Origin: an uncultured Saprospiraceae bacterium
GTDB lineage: Bacteria; Bacteroidota; Bacteroidia; Chitinophagales; Saprospiraceae
Reading direction: 5' to 3'
Assembly (NCBI GenBank): GCA_934699305.1
Contig: CAKUWM010000182.1
Location: 1 to 6,049 of the forward strand
DNA length: 6,049 bases
Numbering within the stretch: position 1 is the first letter of the stretch; every line of letters starts with the position of its first letter. A program made the translations under genes and the position numbers. Shown here in pieces: positions 1 through 6,049 of the stretch. The notes beneath the pieces are model-generated. The model was not told the DNA's origin and ran no database searches. It saw nothing but the letters and a program-made list of their open reading frames with translations.

Positions 1-42
1 AGTAGTAATTTATTTTAAACTTTAATTGATTATCAATAAGTT

Positions 43-762
43 ATGACCGCACTAAGTTTTTGGGGGACAAGTCAGGAGGGCAAATTTTCCTCGCGTGGAT
101 TTGATGATTCGGAACGTCTTTTTGCCGTTTATGTACGTGATCGTTGGGATAATTATTCCGATACGATTAAAGGCTTGTTTACGCCTTTGTTTGAGATGGA
201 GTTGGACAAATCAAAATGGAAGCGGCAAACGTTTCTTGGTGATAATACCACCGCATATAATGGATGGCCGTTTGAAAGAATGTTTGATAAAATTAATGGT
301 GATCAGGGATGGCATACCAGTGATGCAAATGTGGGAAATGGAGCAAATGGCGGGAACTATCCTATTCGTTTTACAATTGATTTAGGTGTTGTTGCCAAAT
401 TGAGTCGGTATAAATTATGGGGACGCGAAAAATATGAATATTTTCATCATAATCCCCGGAAATGGAAAGTTTACGGAACGACTTCTCCTCGTTTTGATAT
501 ACTCTTGGATAATACATATTGGAAACAAGGTGGATACAAAGAAGACTGGATATATTTAGGGAATGCAGAGATGGTAAAACCATCTGGAGAGGGAGCAATT
601 ACCAATGAAGACAGAGAATATGCACGAGCTGGTTTTGAATTTGACATTCCATTGGATGCTCCACCTGTACGATATCTGCGTTTTGAAATAGATCAGACCT
701 GGGCAGGATCAGGTGATCTTCATATTTCAGAGATAACCTGTTGGGGACAATTAGTGAAGTAA
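43..762 (+). pseudogene. N-terminally truncated DUF5000/DUF5126-type PUL surface protein
   Basis: The 239-residue product matches the C-terminal two thirds of the DUF4959-DUF5126-DUF5000 lipoproteins that accompany SusC/SusD in Bacteroidota and are thought to help bind glycans at the cell surface. Recognisable parts are the segment around VRDRWDNYSDTIKG and the following PLFEMELDKSKW (about residues 31-58), then a discoidin-like fold with DQGWHTSD, an IDLG strand near residue 113, and the closing HISEITCWG. Family members are usually around 400 residues and begin with a lipoprotein signal and a DUF4959 domain; both are missing. The first ATG lies inside the homologous region, and all three frames of bases 1-42 contain stops (in this frame at 16-18 and 37-39). 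The N-terminus was therefore lost by deletion or rearrangement. Without an export signal the product is probably non-functional. The next gene starts 23 bases downstream, so the two were probably one operon. The family call is from memory of conserved motifs. Truncation is clear within this window; whether the missing part lies elsewhere cannot be seen. Confidence 0.8.
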
Positions 763-785
763 GTTAATCAGATAATTAATGACAT

Positions 786-1892
786 ATGAATAAATATAAT
801 ATTTTTTATTGTTTTATATCTCTCTTGTTCTTTTCATGCGATGGCATGAATGATAATATAAAGGACTATCTGAAAGCGGGAGAACTTAATTATATAGGAA
901 GAGTGGATTCTGCTGTAGCGTCAGGGGGAAATGGAAGGCTTCAATTGACATGGAAAATAAATACCGATCCCCGGATTGAAGCCTGCAAAGTCTATTGGAA
1001 TAATAAGGAAGACTCGGTTATACTTCCAATTGACAAAAGCCAGATTGTAGATGGCCGTTTCTCTGCAATTTTGGATAATATGAAAGAGGGTGCTTATATC
1101 TTCAATATGCAGCATATTGGGACGAAGGGAGTTCCTTCAATTTTACGGGAAGTCGTTGGAGTTGTTTATGGTGAGCTTTATCAATCTTCTCTTTCGCCTC
1201 GCCAGATCAAAAATGTTGTTTCTTTAAAAGAACAGGCGGAAATAGAATGGCGGGTAGCAGAAGAAGAGGTACAAGGCGTTACTTTCTATTACACAAGCAA
1301 AGAGAGTGTTATTAAACAGATAGAAATACCAAGCTCGGAAACGAAGACGATCATTCCAGATTATCTCCCGGGAGGAGAATACTATTATGATACCTTTTGC
1401 CTTCCAGGTGAAAATGCGATAGATCTCTTTAAAGTAGAATCGGGAGTCAAAAATTTCCCTATGTTCTATGATGAATTTAATCGCAGCACCTGGAAAGTGA
1501 TTTATTGTTCAAGTGAAGTACCTGCAACATTCCCTGTATCAAATATTTTGGATGGAAAAACATCTACCATATGGCATAGTAAATGGAGTCCTGCAGATCC
1601 TTTACCACATGTGATTACGATGGATATGCAAACGGAGAAAATTATCAAAAAAATCAGCGTTATCAGAGATCTGCAACGAAAATACACTCGACTGGTACTC
1701 CTTCAGGCTAGTTCAAATAATACGGATTGGACATCATTGGGAAGCATACGGTATCCGGATCAAAATGAAGCGGGTAATATTTTGGAATTAGCTGAAGCGG
1801 TCAAAGGACGGTATCTAAAGATTACTATAACAGAAAGCTTTAAATCTCCTGAGTGTGATCTATCTGAGGTGTATGTTTACGGGAGCGAATAA
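786..1892 (+). CDS. DUF4998 lipoprotein with C-terminal discoidin (F5/8 type C) domain
   Basis: This 368-residue protein has a hydrophobic N-terminus ending in FFSC. Cys18 is the likely lipidation site, so it is probably an outer-membrane or surface lipoprotein. Residues about 20-215 match DUF4998: the mature N-terminus has IKDYL followed by YIGRVDS, then LTWKINTDPRIEACKVYWNN, a pattern typical of this family. Residues about 229-368 look like a galactose-binding discoidin fold, with SNILDGKTSTIWHS (a calcium- or ligand-site loop in this fold), a MDM strand, LQASSNNTDW and a closing YLKIT...LSEVYVYG. Such proteins sit beside SusD and DUF5000 proteins in PULs and are presumed to bind glycan; no enzymatic motif is visible. 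It starts 23 bases after the DUF5000 remnant with no clear promoter between, which suggests co-transcription. If the upstream operon is damaged, its expression may be reduced. The frame is intact and full length for the family. The specific ligand cannot be deduced. Confidence 0.88.
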   Translation: MNKYNIFYCFISLLFFSCDGMNDNIKDYLKAGELNYIGRVDSAVASGGNGRLQLTWKINTDPRIEACKVYWNNKEDSVILPIDKSQIVDGRFSAILDNMKEGAYIFNMQHIGTKGVPSILREVVGVVYGELYQSSLSPRQIKNVVSLKEQAEIEWRVAEEEVQGVTFYYTSKESVIKQIEIPSSETKTIIPDYLPGGEYYYDTFCLPGENAIDLFKVESGVKNFPMFYDEFNRSTWKVIYCSSEVPATFPVSNILDGKTSTIWHSKWSPADPLPHVITMDMQTEKIIKKISVIRDLQRKYTRLVLLQASSNNTDWTSLGSIRYPDQNEAGNILELAEAVKGRYLKITITESFKSPECDLSEVYVYGSE

Positions 1893-1934
1893 TTTATTGT
1901 AATTAAAATTGTTGGTCCCCTTCGAAAAATCATA

Positions 1935-1953
1935 ACAATCATTTCCTGATTGT
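1935..1953 (+). terminator. Weak hairpin after the DUF4998 gene, possible terminator
   Basis: A perfect 7-base stem, ACAATCA paired with TGATTGT, encloses the 5-base loop TTTCC and lies 42 bases after the stop of the DUF4998 gene. The stem is AT-rich (only two G:C pairs) and the downstream bases are T-containing but not a clean T run, so termination is a weak inference from position. Confidence 0.25.
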
Positions 1954-1998
1954 AGATTATTCTTATGGAATATCAATTGAAACAATCAGAAAAATGTT

Positions 1999-2042
1999 CT
2001 GCCAAATATTACGCATATCACTAAATAGTTCTATCTTGGCAG
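1999..2042. repeat. 7-base inverted repeat CTGCCAA / TTGGCAG
   Basis: CTGCCAA at 1999-2005 is the exact reverse complement of TTGGCAG at 2036-2042, with a 30-base spacer. It lies just upstream of the decayed IS1182-like reading frame, where an IS end or a transposase-binding site would be expected. A 7-base match may also be chance, and no matching partner end was found. Confidence 0.25.
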
Positions 2043-2060
2043 CATAATAATTCAAGCAAA

Positions 2061-2238
2061 ATGTTTAAGAAAACTAGAGAATACTCGCAATCGGATATTT
2101 TCTTGTCCACTTTCGAACTTCCTAAGCAGTAAGCGGAGGATTATTATCAATAAGACAACTTCTGTCTTAACCAGTTCGTAAAGCTGGTTACAAATAGTGA
2201 GGAGAACCCATATTCAGGATATTATTCGGGGGGGGACT
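2061..2238 (+). pseudogene. 5' fragment of an IS1182-group-like transposase gene
   Basis: From the ATG at 2061 the frame reads MFKKTREYSQSDIF before a stop at 2130, then after another stop at 2151 resumes in the same frame with DNFCLNQFVKLVTNSEE followed by a YYSGG stretch. This resembles the start of IS1182-group transposases of Bacteroidota, which open with MFK...Y.Q.D.F and continue with a W-H-N-QF...VT..IDE..F segment before a GAPN motif. Here the Trp-His is replaced and the sequence loses similarity at the run of eight G (2228-2235). Two in-frame stops and the loss of more than 1 kb of a normal element make it a dead fragment. The family assignment rests on a short, degraded match and is tentative; that it is transposase-derived is more likely than not. 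Confidence 0.45.
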
Positions 2239-2297
2239 ACAATTGTTATATCTTTGTATATTGTTATATATATTGGCATCTTTTTAGCAAAAAGACC

Positions 2298-2712
2298 ATG
2301 AATTCCCCAAACTGTTCAAGTAAAAAACTTGAATCTGTTATTATTAAGGGAAAGCAAGTCTCGCTTTATATCTTGAAAGATTGGGATTTCGTACGATTGG
2401 TTGGCTTTTGTGAGTAAACAACGTCTCTGTGTTGAATTGGATTCGCAGTTTGGACAATAAGTTCAAGAGCTTAGCTAACAGAGCCAAGTGATAGAAATGG
2501 TCGAAGTGGATTAGATACAATTTTTTATTGGATCAAAAAGACTTCTTCTGTATTTGGATTGCAGTTGATCAATATGAGAAAAGAAGCATCAACTTCTTTG
2601 ATAACAAAAGATGCAACCATTGGACAGAGGAATTTTGGCAAGCCATAAAAAAGAATCAGATAAGATATATGACAAATGATTTAGGAAAGCGTACTTACTG
2701 GAGATAATTCCC
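2298..2712 (+). pseudogene. Decayed IS1-family-like transposase gene
   Basis: Pieces of one transposase can be followed across frames in the right order. At 2298 the reading MNSPNCSSKK...IIKGKQ is the first half of the N-terminal zinc ribbon, with the first Cys changed to Ser. A deletion of roughly 75-90 bases removes the second Cys pair. At 2363 the frame changes to ALYLERLGFRTIGWLL, a stop, then VSVLNWIRSLDNKF (a helix-turn-helix). At 2497 a different frame gives MVEVD, a stop where Glu is expected, then IQFFIGSKK, matching the block around the first catalytic Asp. From about 2549 it returns to the second frame: IWIAVDQYEKRSINF, then QIRYMTND near the second catalytic Asp. From 2689 AYLLEIIP is in another frame. 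At least three frameshifts, several stops and the zinc-ribbon deletion make it inactive. The C-terminal part with the catalytic Glu may continue to about 2820 but could not be aligned reliably. The IS1 family is the best guess from motif order. Confidence 0.72.
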
Positions 2713-2835
2713 ATTTATAATGCAAATTCGCTGTCCGAATAACAATTGTACAAAATAATTGGCACTATTGTTCATTATAGTCGTGTTTTGTAATGAATAC
2801 TAAGCTACAATCATTAGTAAAACAAGCAAAAAAAA

Positions 2836-2866
2836 ATTGCTCGATATTTTATTGGAATTAAGTTTT
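2836..2866 (+). promoter_or_regulatory. Candidate Bacteroidota promoter for the GH141-like gene
   Basis: ATTG at 2836-2839 and TAAGTTTT at 2859-2866, separated by 19 bases, resemble the Bacteroidota -33 (TTTG) and -7 (TAnnTTTG) boxes, with one mismatch in each. The start codon follows about 30 bases later behind an A-rich leader. In such AT-rich DNA the match could be accidental. It would mean that the gene is transcribed independently of the upstream pair. Confidence 0.35.
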
Positions 2867-2895
2867 ATCGGACAACAATAACAACAAATAAAAAC

Positions 2896-5241
2896 ATGAT
2901 CAAACGTTACACTTTTTTTTTAGTTCTTACTTTTTTCTTTCTCACCCATGGATTCAGTCAGCAAATAATATATATATCGATTGAGAATGGCGATGATGGA
3001 AATGATGGATCATCAAGCAATCCTGTTGAAACGCTAACAAGGGGAATCGAGATTGCTAAAAGCTCGGACAGCTCTGAGGTGAATATTTCCATGATGAGTG
3101 GCATTTATGAATTATCGGAATCTATTAAAATAAATTCCGAGGATTTCGAAGGAAAGCACTTGAACATATCTGCATATGATAATGACGAGGTCATTATAAA
3201 AGGCAGCAAAAAGGTTGAGCTAAATTGGTCTGAAAAAAAGAACGATCTATATGCTGCCAGTATGGATGCAGATTTTGACCAATTATATATAAATGGTCAA
3301 AAAAAAATATTAGCGAGATATCCCGACTACACGGAGAATGAGATTCTGAACGGTTATTCAGCGGATGCCCTTTCCGATCGGCGTATAGCTAAATGGAAAA
3401 ATCCCGAAGATGGATACATTCACGCTTTACACGTCGGGCAGTGGGGTGGAATGCATTATGTCATCACAGGTAAAGAGGGAAATGAGATCACTTACAGTGG
3501 AGGCCATCAAAACAATCGACCGTCAGATATGCACCAGAAATATAAATTCGTAGAGAATATCCGTGAAGAACTTGACAGTCCCGGCGAATGGTTTTATGAT
3601 AAAAAGGAAAAACAGGTTTTATACATCCCGCTGGAAGACGAAGAGATAAATACAGCTCGGGTTGAAATCGTCACGACTCCTCATCTCATAGAGATCAGGG
3701 GAAGTGAGACAAAGCCCATAAAAAATATCCATATAAGCAACATCAAGTTCAAGCACACGAAACGCACTTTTATGGAACCGTACGAGAAGCTTATGCGAAG
3801 CGATTGGCGCATATATCGAGGTGCGGCAATATTAATTGAAAATGCAGAAGACTGTGCTATTACAAACTGTGAATTTTCAGAATTAGGTGGTAATGCAGTA
3901 TTTATCAGCAAATATGGATTAAACATCAAAGTTAAAAGCAATCACATCTACAACATTGGTGCAAGCGCAATTTGTGTTGTTGGTGATGCGTCTGCAATAC
4001 GCTCGGGGTCCTTTCAATATTCAGAATTTGTGGAATATGATGAAATGGACAAGACACCCGGGCCTGCAAACGCACTGTATCCACGTCAATGTTCAGTTGA
4101 AGATAATCTGATTCATGATATAGGGTTGGTGGAAAAACAAGTCGCCGGAGTTCAAGTTCAAATAGCAGCACAACTTGACGTCAGGCACAATACGATTTAC
4201 AAAGTGCCGCGATCCGGCATTAATATTGGCGATGGGGCTTTCGGAGGACACCTCATTGAATACAATGATGTTTTTGAGACAGTACTTGAAACCAGCGATC
4301 ATGGCGCCTTCAACTCTTGGGGCAGGGATAGATTTTGGCACCCCGACAGGAGAGTCATGAATGAATTGACTGACAATCATCCTGAACTAATCCTGTTAGA
4401 CGCACTCTACACAACTGTTATCAGGAACAACAGGTTTCAATGTGCGCATGGATGGGACATCGACTTGGATGATGGCAGTTCGAATTATCACATATACAAC
4501 AACTTATGCTTGCAGGGGGGAATCAAACTGAGAGAAGGTTTTGAAAGAAAGGTGGAAAACAACATCATGATTAACAATTCGTTTCATCCGCATGTGTGGT
4601 TTAAGAATAGCGGGGATGTGTTCCAGCGCAATCTTGTCATGCACCCCTATTATCCTATACAAGTGAACGATTGGGGAAGAACCGTCGATTACAATATTTT
4701 TGTTAGCGAAGAAGATCTTCAGAAACAAAAGGCAATGGGCACCGACCGGAACAGCAGAGTTTGCGGCGTTGAATTCAAAGACTATGAATCAGGTGATTAC
4801 ACGATAACAAACGAAGATATTCTTCAAGAGACGGGATTTGAAAACTTCCCGATGGACAGGTTTGGAGTTTATTCCGAAAACTTAAGGTTGGAAGCAGAAG
4901 AACCACATTTCCCCAAGCCGGTTATTTCACAAATCGATTCATCCAGCTCAGAAGGAGAATGGTTAGGCGCTACAACTAAAAATGTCGAAGGACTGGGAGA
5001 TCAGTCAGCACATGGATTACCTGATGCAAGAGGTGTGATCATCTTGGAAATAAAACCCCAAAGCATACTTCACAAATCGGACATCGAAGTTGGAGATGTC
5101 ATTAGAGCTATAAACGGTGTCCCCATAAATAATATAAGCCAACTTTTGAAACATACCGAAGAAAACAGGTGGAAAGGATCCATGAGGGTATTGTTATATA
5201 GAAATCAAATGGAAATTGAATCGATTGTCTCTTTTAGATAG
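2896..5241 (+). CDS. Secreted GH141-like right-handed beta-helix glycan hydrolase with C-terminal PDZ domain
   Basis: This 781-residue protein begins with a signal peptide (residues 1-21, probable cleavage after GFS before QQ), with no lipobox Cys. Residues about 25-110 have the YISIENGDDGNDGSSSNPVE opening common to beta-helix enzymes. Residues about 260-640 form the repeated short strands of a right-handed parallel beta-helix. Segments near residues 290-310 (MEPYEKLMRSDWRIYRGAA), ASAICVVGDASAIRSG, VEKQVAGV, the SDHGAFNSWGRDRFWHPD block (467-484) and HGWDIDLDDGSSNYH (518-532) resemble GH141, a family that includes an alpha-L-fucosidase acting on rhamnogalacturonan II and a xylanase. The acidic clusters in the last two blocks are candidate catalytic sites. 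Residues about 690-780 form a PDZ domain, with a GLPD-type loop and VGDVIRAINGVPI. The likely location is the periplasm or cell surface. A fucosidase gene follows 81 bases later, which supports action on fucosylated glycans. Exact activity is uncertain; a non-catalytic helix protein is the alternative. Confidence 0.85.
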   Translation: MIKRYTFFLVLTFFFLTHGFSQQIIYISIENGDDGNDGSSSNPVETLTRGIEIAKSSDSSEVNISMMSGIYELSESIKINSEDFEGKHLNISAYDNDEVIIKGSKKVELNWSEKKNDLYAASMDADFDQLYINGQKKILARYPDYTENEILNGYSADALSDRRIAKWKNPEDGYIHALHVGQWGGMHYVITGKEGNEITYSGGHQNNRPSDMHQKYKFVENIREELDSPGEWFYDKKEKQVLYIPLEDEEINTARVEIVTTPHLIEIRGSETKPIKNIHISNIKFKHTKRTFMEPYEKLMRSDWRIYRGAAILIENAEDCAITNCEFSELGGNAVFISKYGLNIKVKSNHIYNIGASAICVVGDASAIRSGSFQYSEFVEYDEMDKTPGPANALYPRQCSVEDNLIHDIGLVEKQVAGVQVQIAAQLDVRHNTIYKVPRSGINIGDGAFGGHLIEYNDVFETVLETSDHGAFNSWGRDRFWHPDRRVMNELTDNHPELILLDALYTTVIRNNRFQCAHGWDIDLDDGSSNYHIYNNLCLQGGIKLREGFERKVENNIMINNSFHPHVWFKNSGDVFQRNLVMHPYYPIQVNDWGRTVDYNIFVSEEDLQKQKAMGTDRNSRVCGVEFKDYESGDYTITNEDILQETGFENFPMDRFGVYSENLRLEAEEPHFPKPVISQIDSSSSEGEWLGATTKNVEGLGDQSAHGLPDARGVIILEIKPQSILHKSDIEVGDVIRAINGVPINNISQLLKHTEENRWKGSMRVLLYRNQMEIESIVSFR

Positions 5242-5260
5242 TTTTGTTAATTTATTTTCG

Positions 5261-5268
5261 TATTTTTG
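5261..5268 (+). promoter_or_regulatory. Candidate -7 box upstream of the GH29 gene
   Basis: TATTTTTG fits the Bacteroidota -7 consensus TAnnTTTG exactly and lies 54 bases before the fucosidase start. The nearest TTTG (5243-5246) is only 14 bases upstream, closer than the usual 19-21, so the -33 part is poor. The gene may instead be read through from the GH141-like gene. Confidence 0.3.
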
Positions 5269-5322
5269 AACCCTCTCCGTTAGGCGCATAAGAAAAGCTA
5301 ACTATTACATATAAAACAAATC

Positions 5323-5994
5323 ATGAGAAAAATTATTTTATTATTCAGTATCATCCTGTTAACGTCCACCTCGATGGTGGCACAACAAAAAGTGTGGAAC
5401 GAAACCGAGGCTCAAAAAGCTGAACGGATGCAGTGGTGGACCAACGACCGCTTTGGCATGTTCATCCACTGGGGAATCTATGCTTTGCCTGCACGACACG
5501 AGTGGGTGCAAACCAATGAACGCATCCCGTTTGAAGAGTATAAGAAATACTTTGAATTGTTTGACCCGGATCTGTACAATCCTCGCGAGTGGGCGCAAAA
5601 GGCCAAGGATGCCGGAATGAAATATGCGGTGATAACGGCCAAGCATCACGACGGATTTTGCATGTTTGACACAAAACACACCGATTACAATGTGATGAAC
5701 ACCCCTTACGGAAAAGACATCATCAAAGAGTGGGTGGATGCATATAGAGAGGCGGGATTAAAGGTTGGATTTTACTATTCGCTGATTGATTGGCATCATC
5801 CGGATTTCACGATCGACAGGATTCATCCTATTCGTCCCAACAATCGGGCGGAATACGACAAGATGAATGAGGGAAGAGACATGAAGAAGTACCAGAAGTT
5901 TCTAAAAGATCAAGTTGCGGAGTTGCTCACCAATTACGGCAAGATCGACATTCTCTGGTTAGACTATTCATATCTGTATATATCACTCCAATAG
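5323..5994 (+). pseudogene. GH29 alpha-L-fucosidase, truncated by an insertion sequence
   Basis: The frame starts with a signal peptide (residues 1-20, likely cleavage after MVA before QQ) and reads as the first half of a GH29 retaining alpha-L-fucosidase. Family landmarks are WWTNDRFGMFIHWGIYA (residues 38-54), the substrate-binding AKHHDGFCMFD (106-116), FYYSLIDWHH, and KIDILWLDYSY, in which Asp214 is the expected catalytic nucleophile. Homology stops after Tyr217 (or one residue earlier); the last six residues and the stop at 5992 come from inserted DNA. Family members usually have 430-600 residues, so the second half of the catalytic barrel, the general acid/base region and any accessory domain are missing. 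The truncated product should be inactive and probably unstable. The remaining coding part shows no other damage, which suggests a recent event. It lies 81 bases after the GH141-like gene, consistent with one fucose-related gene cluster. Whether the 3' half continues beyond the element is not visible. Confidence 0.9.
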
Positions 5995-6049
5995 TACCCC
6001 ACTTTTCAATCGAAAAGTATACCACTTACCAATCACTTGAACGTATGTA
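5975..6049. mobile_element. Terminus of a probable IS21-family insertion sequence (partial)
   Basis: GH29 coding sequence ends abruptly around 5973-5974 and is followed by DNA starting TGTATATATCAC. The TG start and the repeated internal motif fit IS21-type ends, which carry several transposase-binding repeats. AGTACCCCACTT (5993-6004) and AGTATACCACTT (6016-6027) are near-identical direct repeats 23 bases apart. No transposase gene (istA/istB type) lies in the visible 75 bases, so the family call rests on end structure only and the orientation is unknown. The exact junction may be one or two bases off. Confidence 0.6.
5993..6027. repeat. Direct repeat pair with nested palindrome in the IS end
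   Basis: Two copies of AGTAYMCCACTT at 5993-6004 and 6016-6027 match at 10 of 12 positions. Overlapping them is a perfect palindrome, ACTTTTC at 6001-6007 and GAAAAGT at 6012-6018 around a 4-base centre. They are probably transposase-binding sites of the element; the palindrome could also form a hairpin that blocks incoming transcription. Confidence 0.6.

Larger units (their letters stand above)
1893..2895. other. Kilobase gap without intact genes; transposase graveyard
   Basis: No continuous reading frame of plausible length exists here on either strand. Bases 1893-2060 hold only short inverted repeats. Bases about 2061-2238 resemble the decayed 5' end of an IS1182-group transposase gene. 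Bases about 2298-2712 are a decayed IS1-family-like transposase gene, possibly extending toward 2820. The last ~70 bases hold a candidate promoter for the gene at 2896. The stretch separates the surface-protein genes from the glycan-hydrolase genes and probably breaks any original transcriptional coupling. No tRNA, rRNA, CRISPR or recognisable riboswitch was seen. Confidence 0.75.

Noticed and set aside
28..40. 12-base match (ATTATCAATAAG) to 2143-2154 inside the IS1182-like remnant, suggesting a shared IS footprint at the truncated gene
   Set aside because: The match does not extend on either side, and a 12-base AT-rich repeat is expected by chance in 6 kb of such sequence.
95..385. Alternative + frame of 96 codons within the DUF5000 remnant, with a hydrophobic N-terminus
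   Set aside because: The overlapping frame carries clear family motifs; the hydrophobic look comes from out-of-frame reading of AT-rich codons.
2221..2297. Possible small RNA or att site between the two transposase remnants
   Set aside because: No stable hairpin or tRNA-like structure is visible; the segment is simply AT-rich DNA between fossils.
4093..4380. Open frame on the minus strand (95 codons) inside the GH141-like gene
   Set aside because: It lies entirely opposite a well-supported coding region and has no recognisable domain or leader.
5279..5304. GTTAG ... CTAAC inverted repeat between the GH141-like and GH29 genes as a terminator
   Set aside because: Only five pairs with a long loop and no T run; too weak to call.
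5359..5679. Open frame on the minus strand (106 codons) opposite the GH29 gene
   Set aside because: It is a shadow of the conserved GH29 frame, with no own start context or homology.

Overview
The window looks like a stretch of a Bacteroidota genome, most likely Bacteroidales. The reasons are AT-rich DNA, A-rich leaders with no strong Shine-Dalgarno sequence, promoter boxes resembling the Bacteroidota TAnnTTTG type, and a gene set (DUF5000/DUF4998-type surface proteins, a GH141-like beta-helix protein, a GH29 fucosidase) typical of polysaccharide utilization loci (PULs). Every recognisable gene is on the + strand.

Layout. (1) Bases 43-1892 hold two closely spaced genes that normally sit just downstream of a SusC/SusD pair: the 3' part of a DUF5000-type protein that has lost its secretion signal and N-terminal domain, then an apparently complete DUF4998 lipoprotein with a C-terminal discoidin-like (F5/8 type C) domain. 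(2) Bases 1893-2895 carry no intact gene. Reading all three forward frames together shows two transposase fossils: a short 5' remnant resembling the IS1182 group (about 2061-2238), and directly after it a largely traceable IS1-family-like transposase (about 2298-2712 or beyond) broken by frameshifts, stops and an internal deletion. (3) Bases 2896-5241 encode a secreted right-handed beta-helix protein resembling GH141, with a C-terminal PDZ domain. (4) Bases 5323-5973 encode the first half of a secreted GH29 alpha-L-fucosidase. It is cut two codons after the predicted nucleophile Asp by DNA that looks like the terminus of an IS21-type insertion sequence, which runs off the window.

How the genes fit together. 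The DUF5000/DUF4998 proteins would serve glycan capture at the cell surface. The GH141-like and GH29 proteins would act on fucose-containing glycans: both families include alpha-L-fucosidases, and GH141 has a member acting on the pectin rhamnogalacturonan II. The substrate here is inferred from family membership only. The locus appears to be eroding: a headless gene at the left, two dead transposases in the middle, and a freshly interrupted fucosidase at the right. I see no evidence of a new kind of defence, RNA or mobile system. The most informative features are the insertion into GH29, the nested transposase fossils and the GH141-PDZ architecture.
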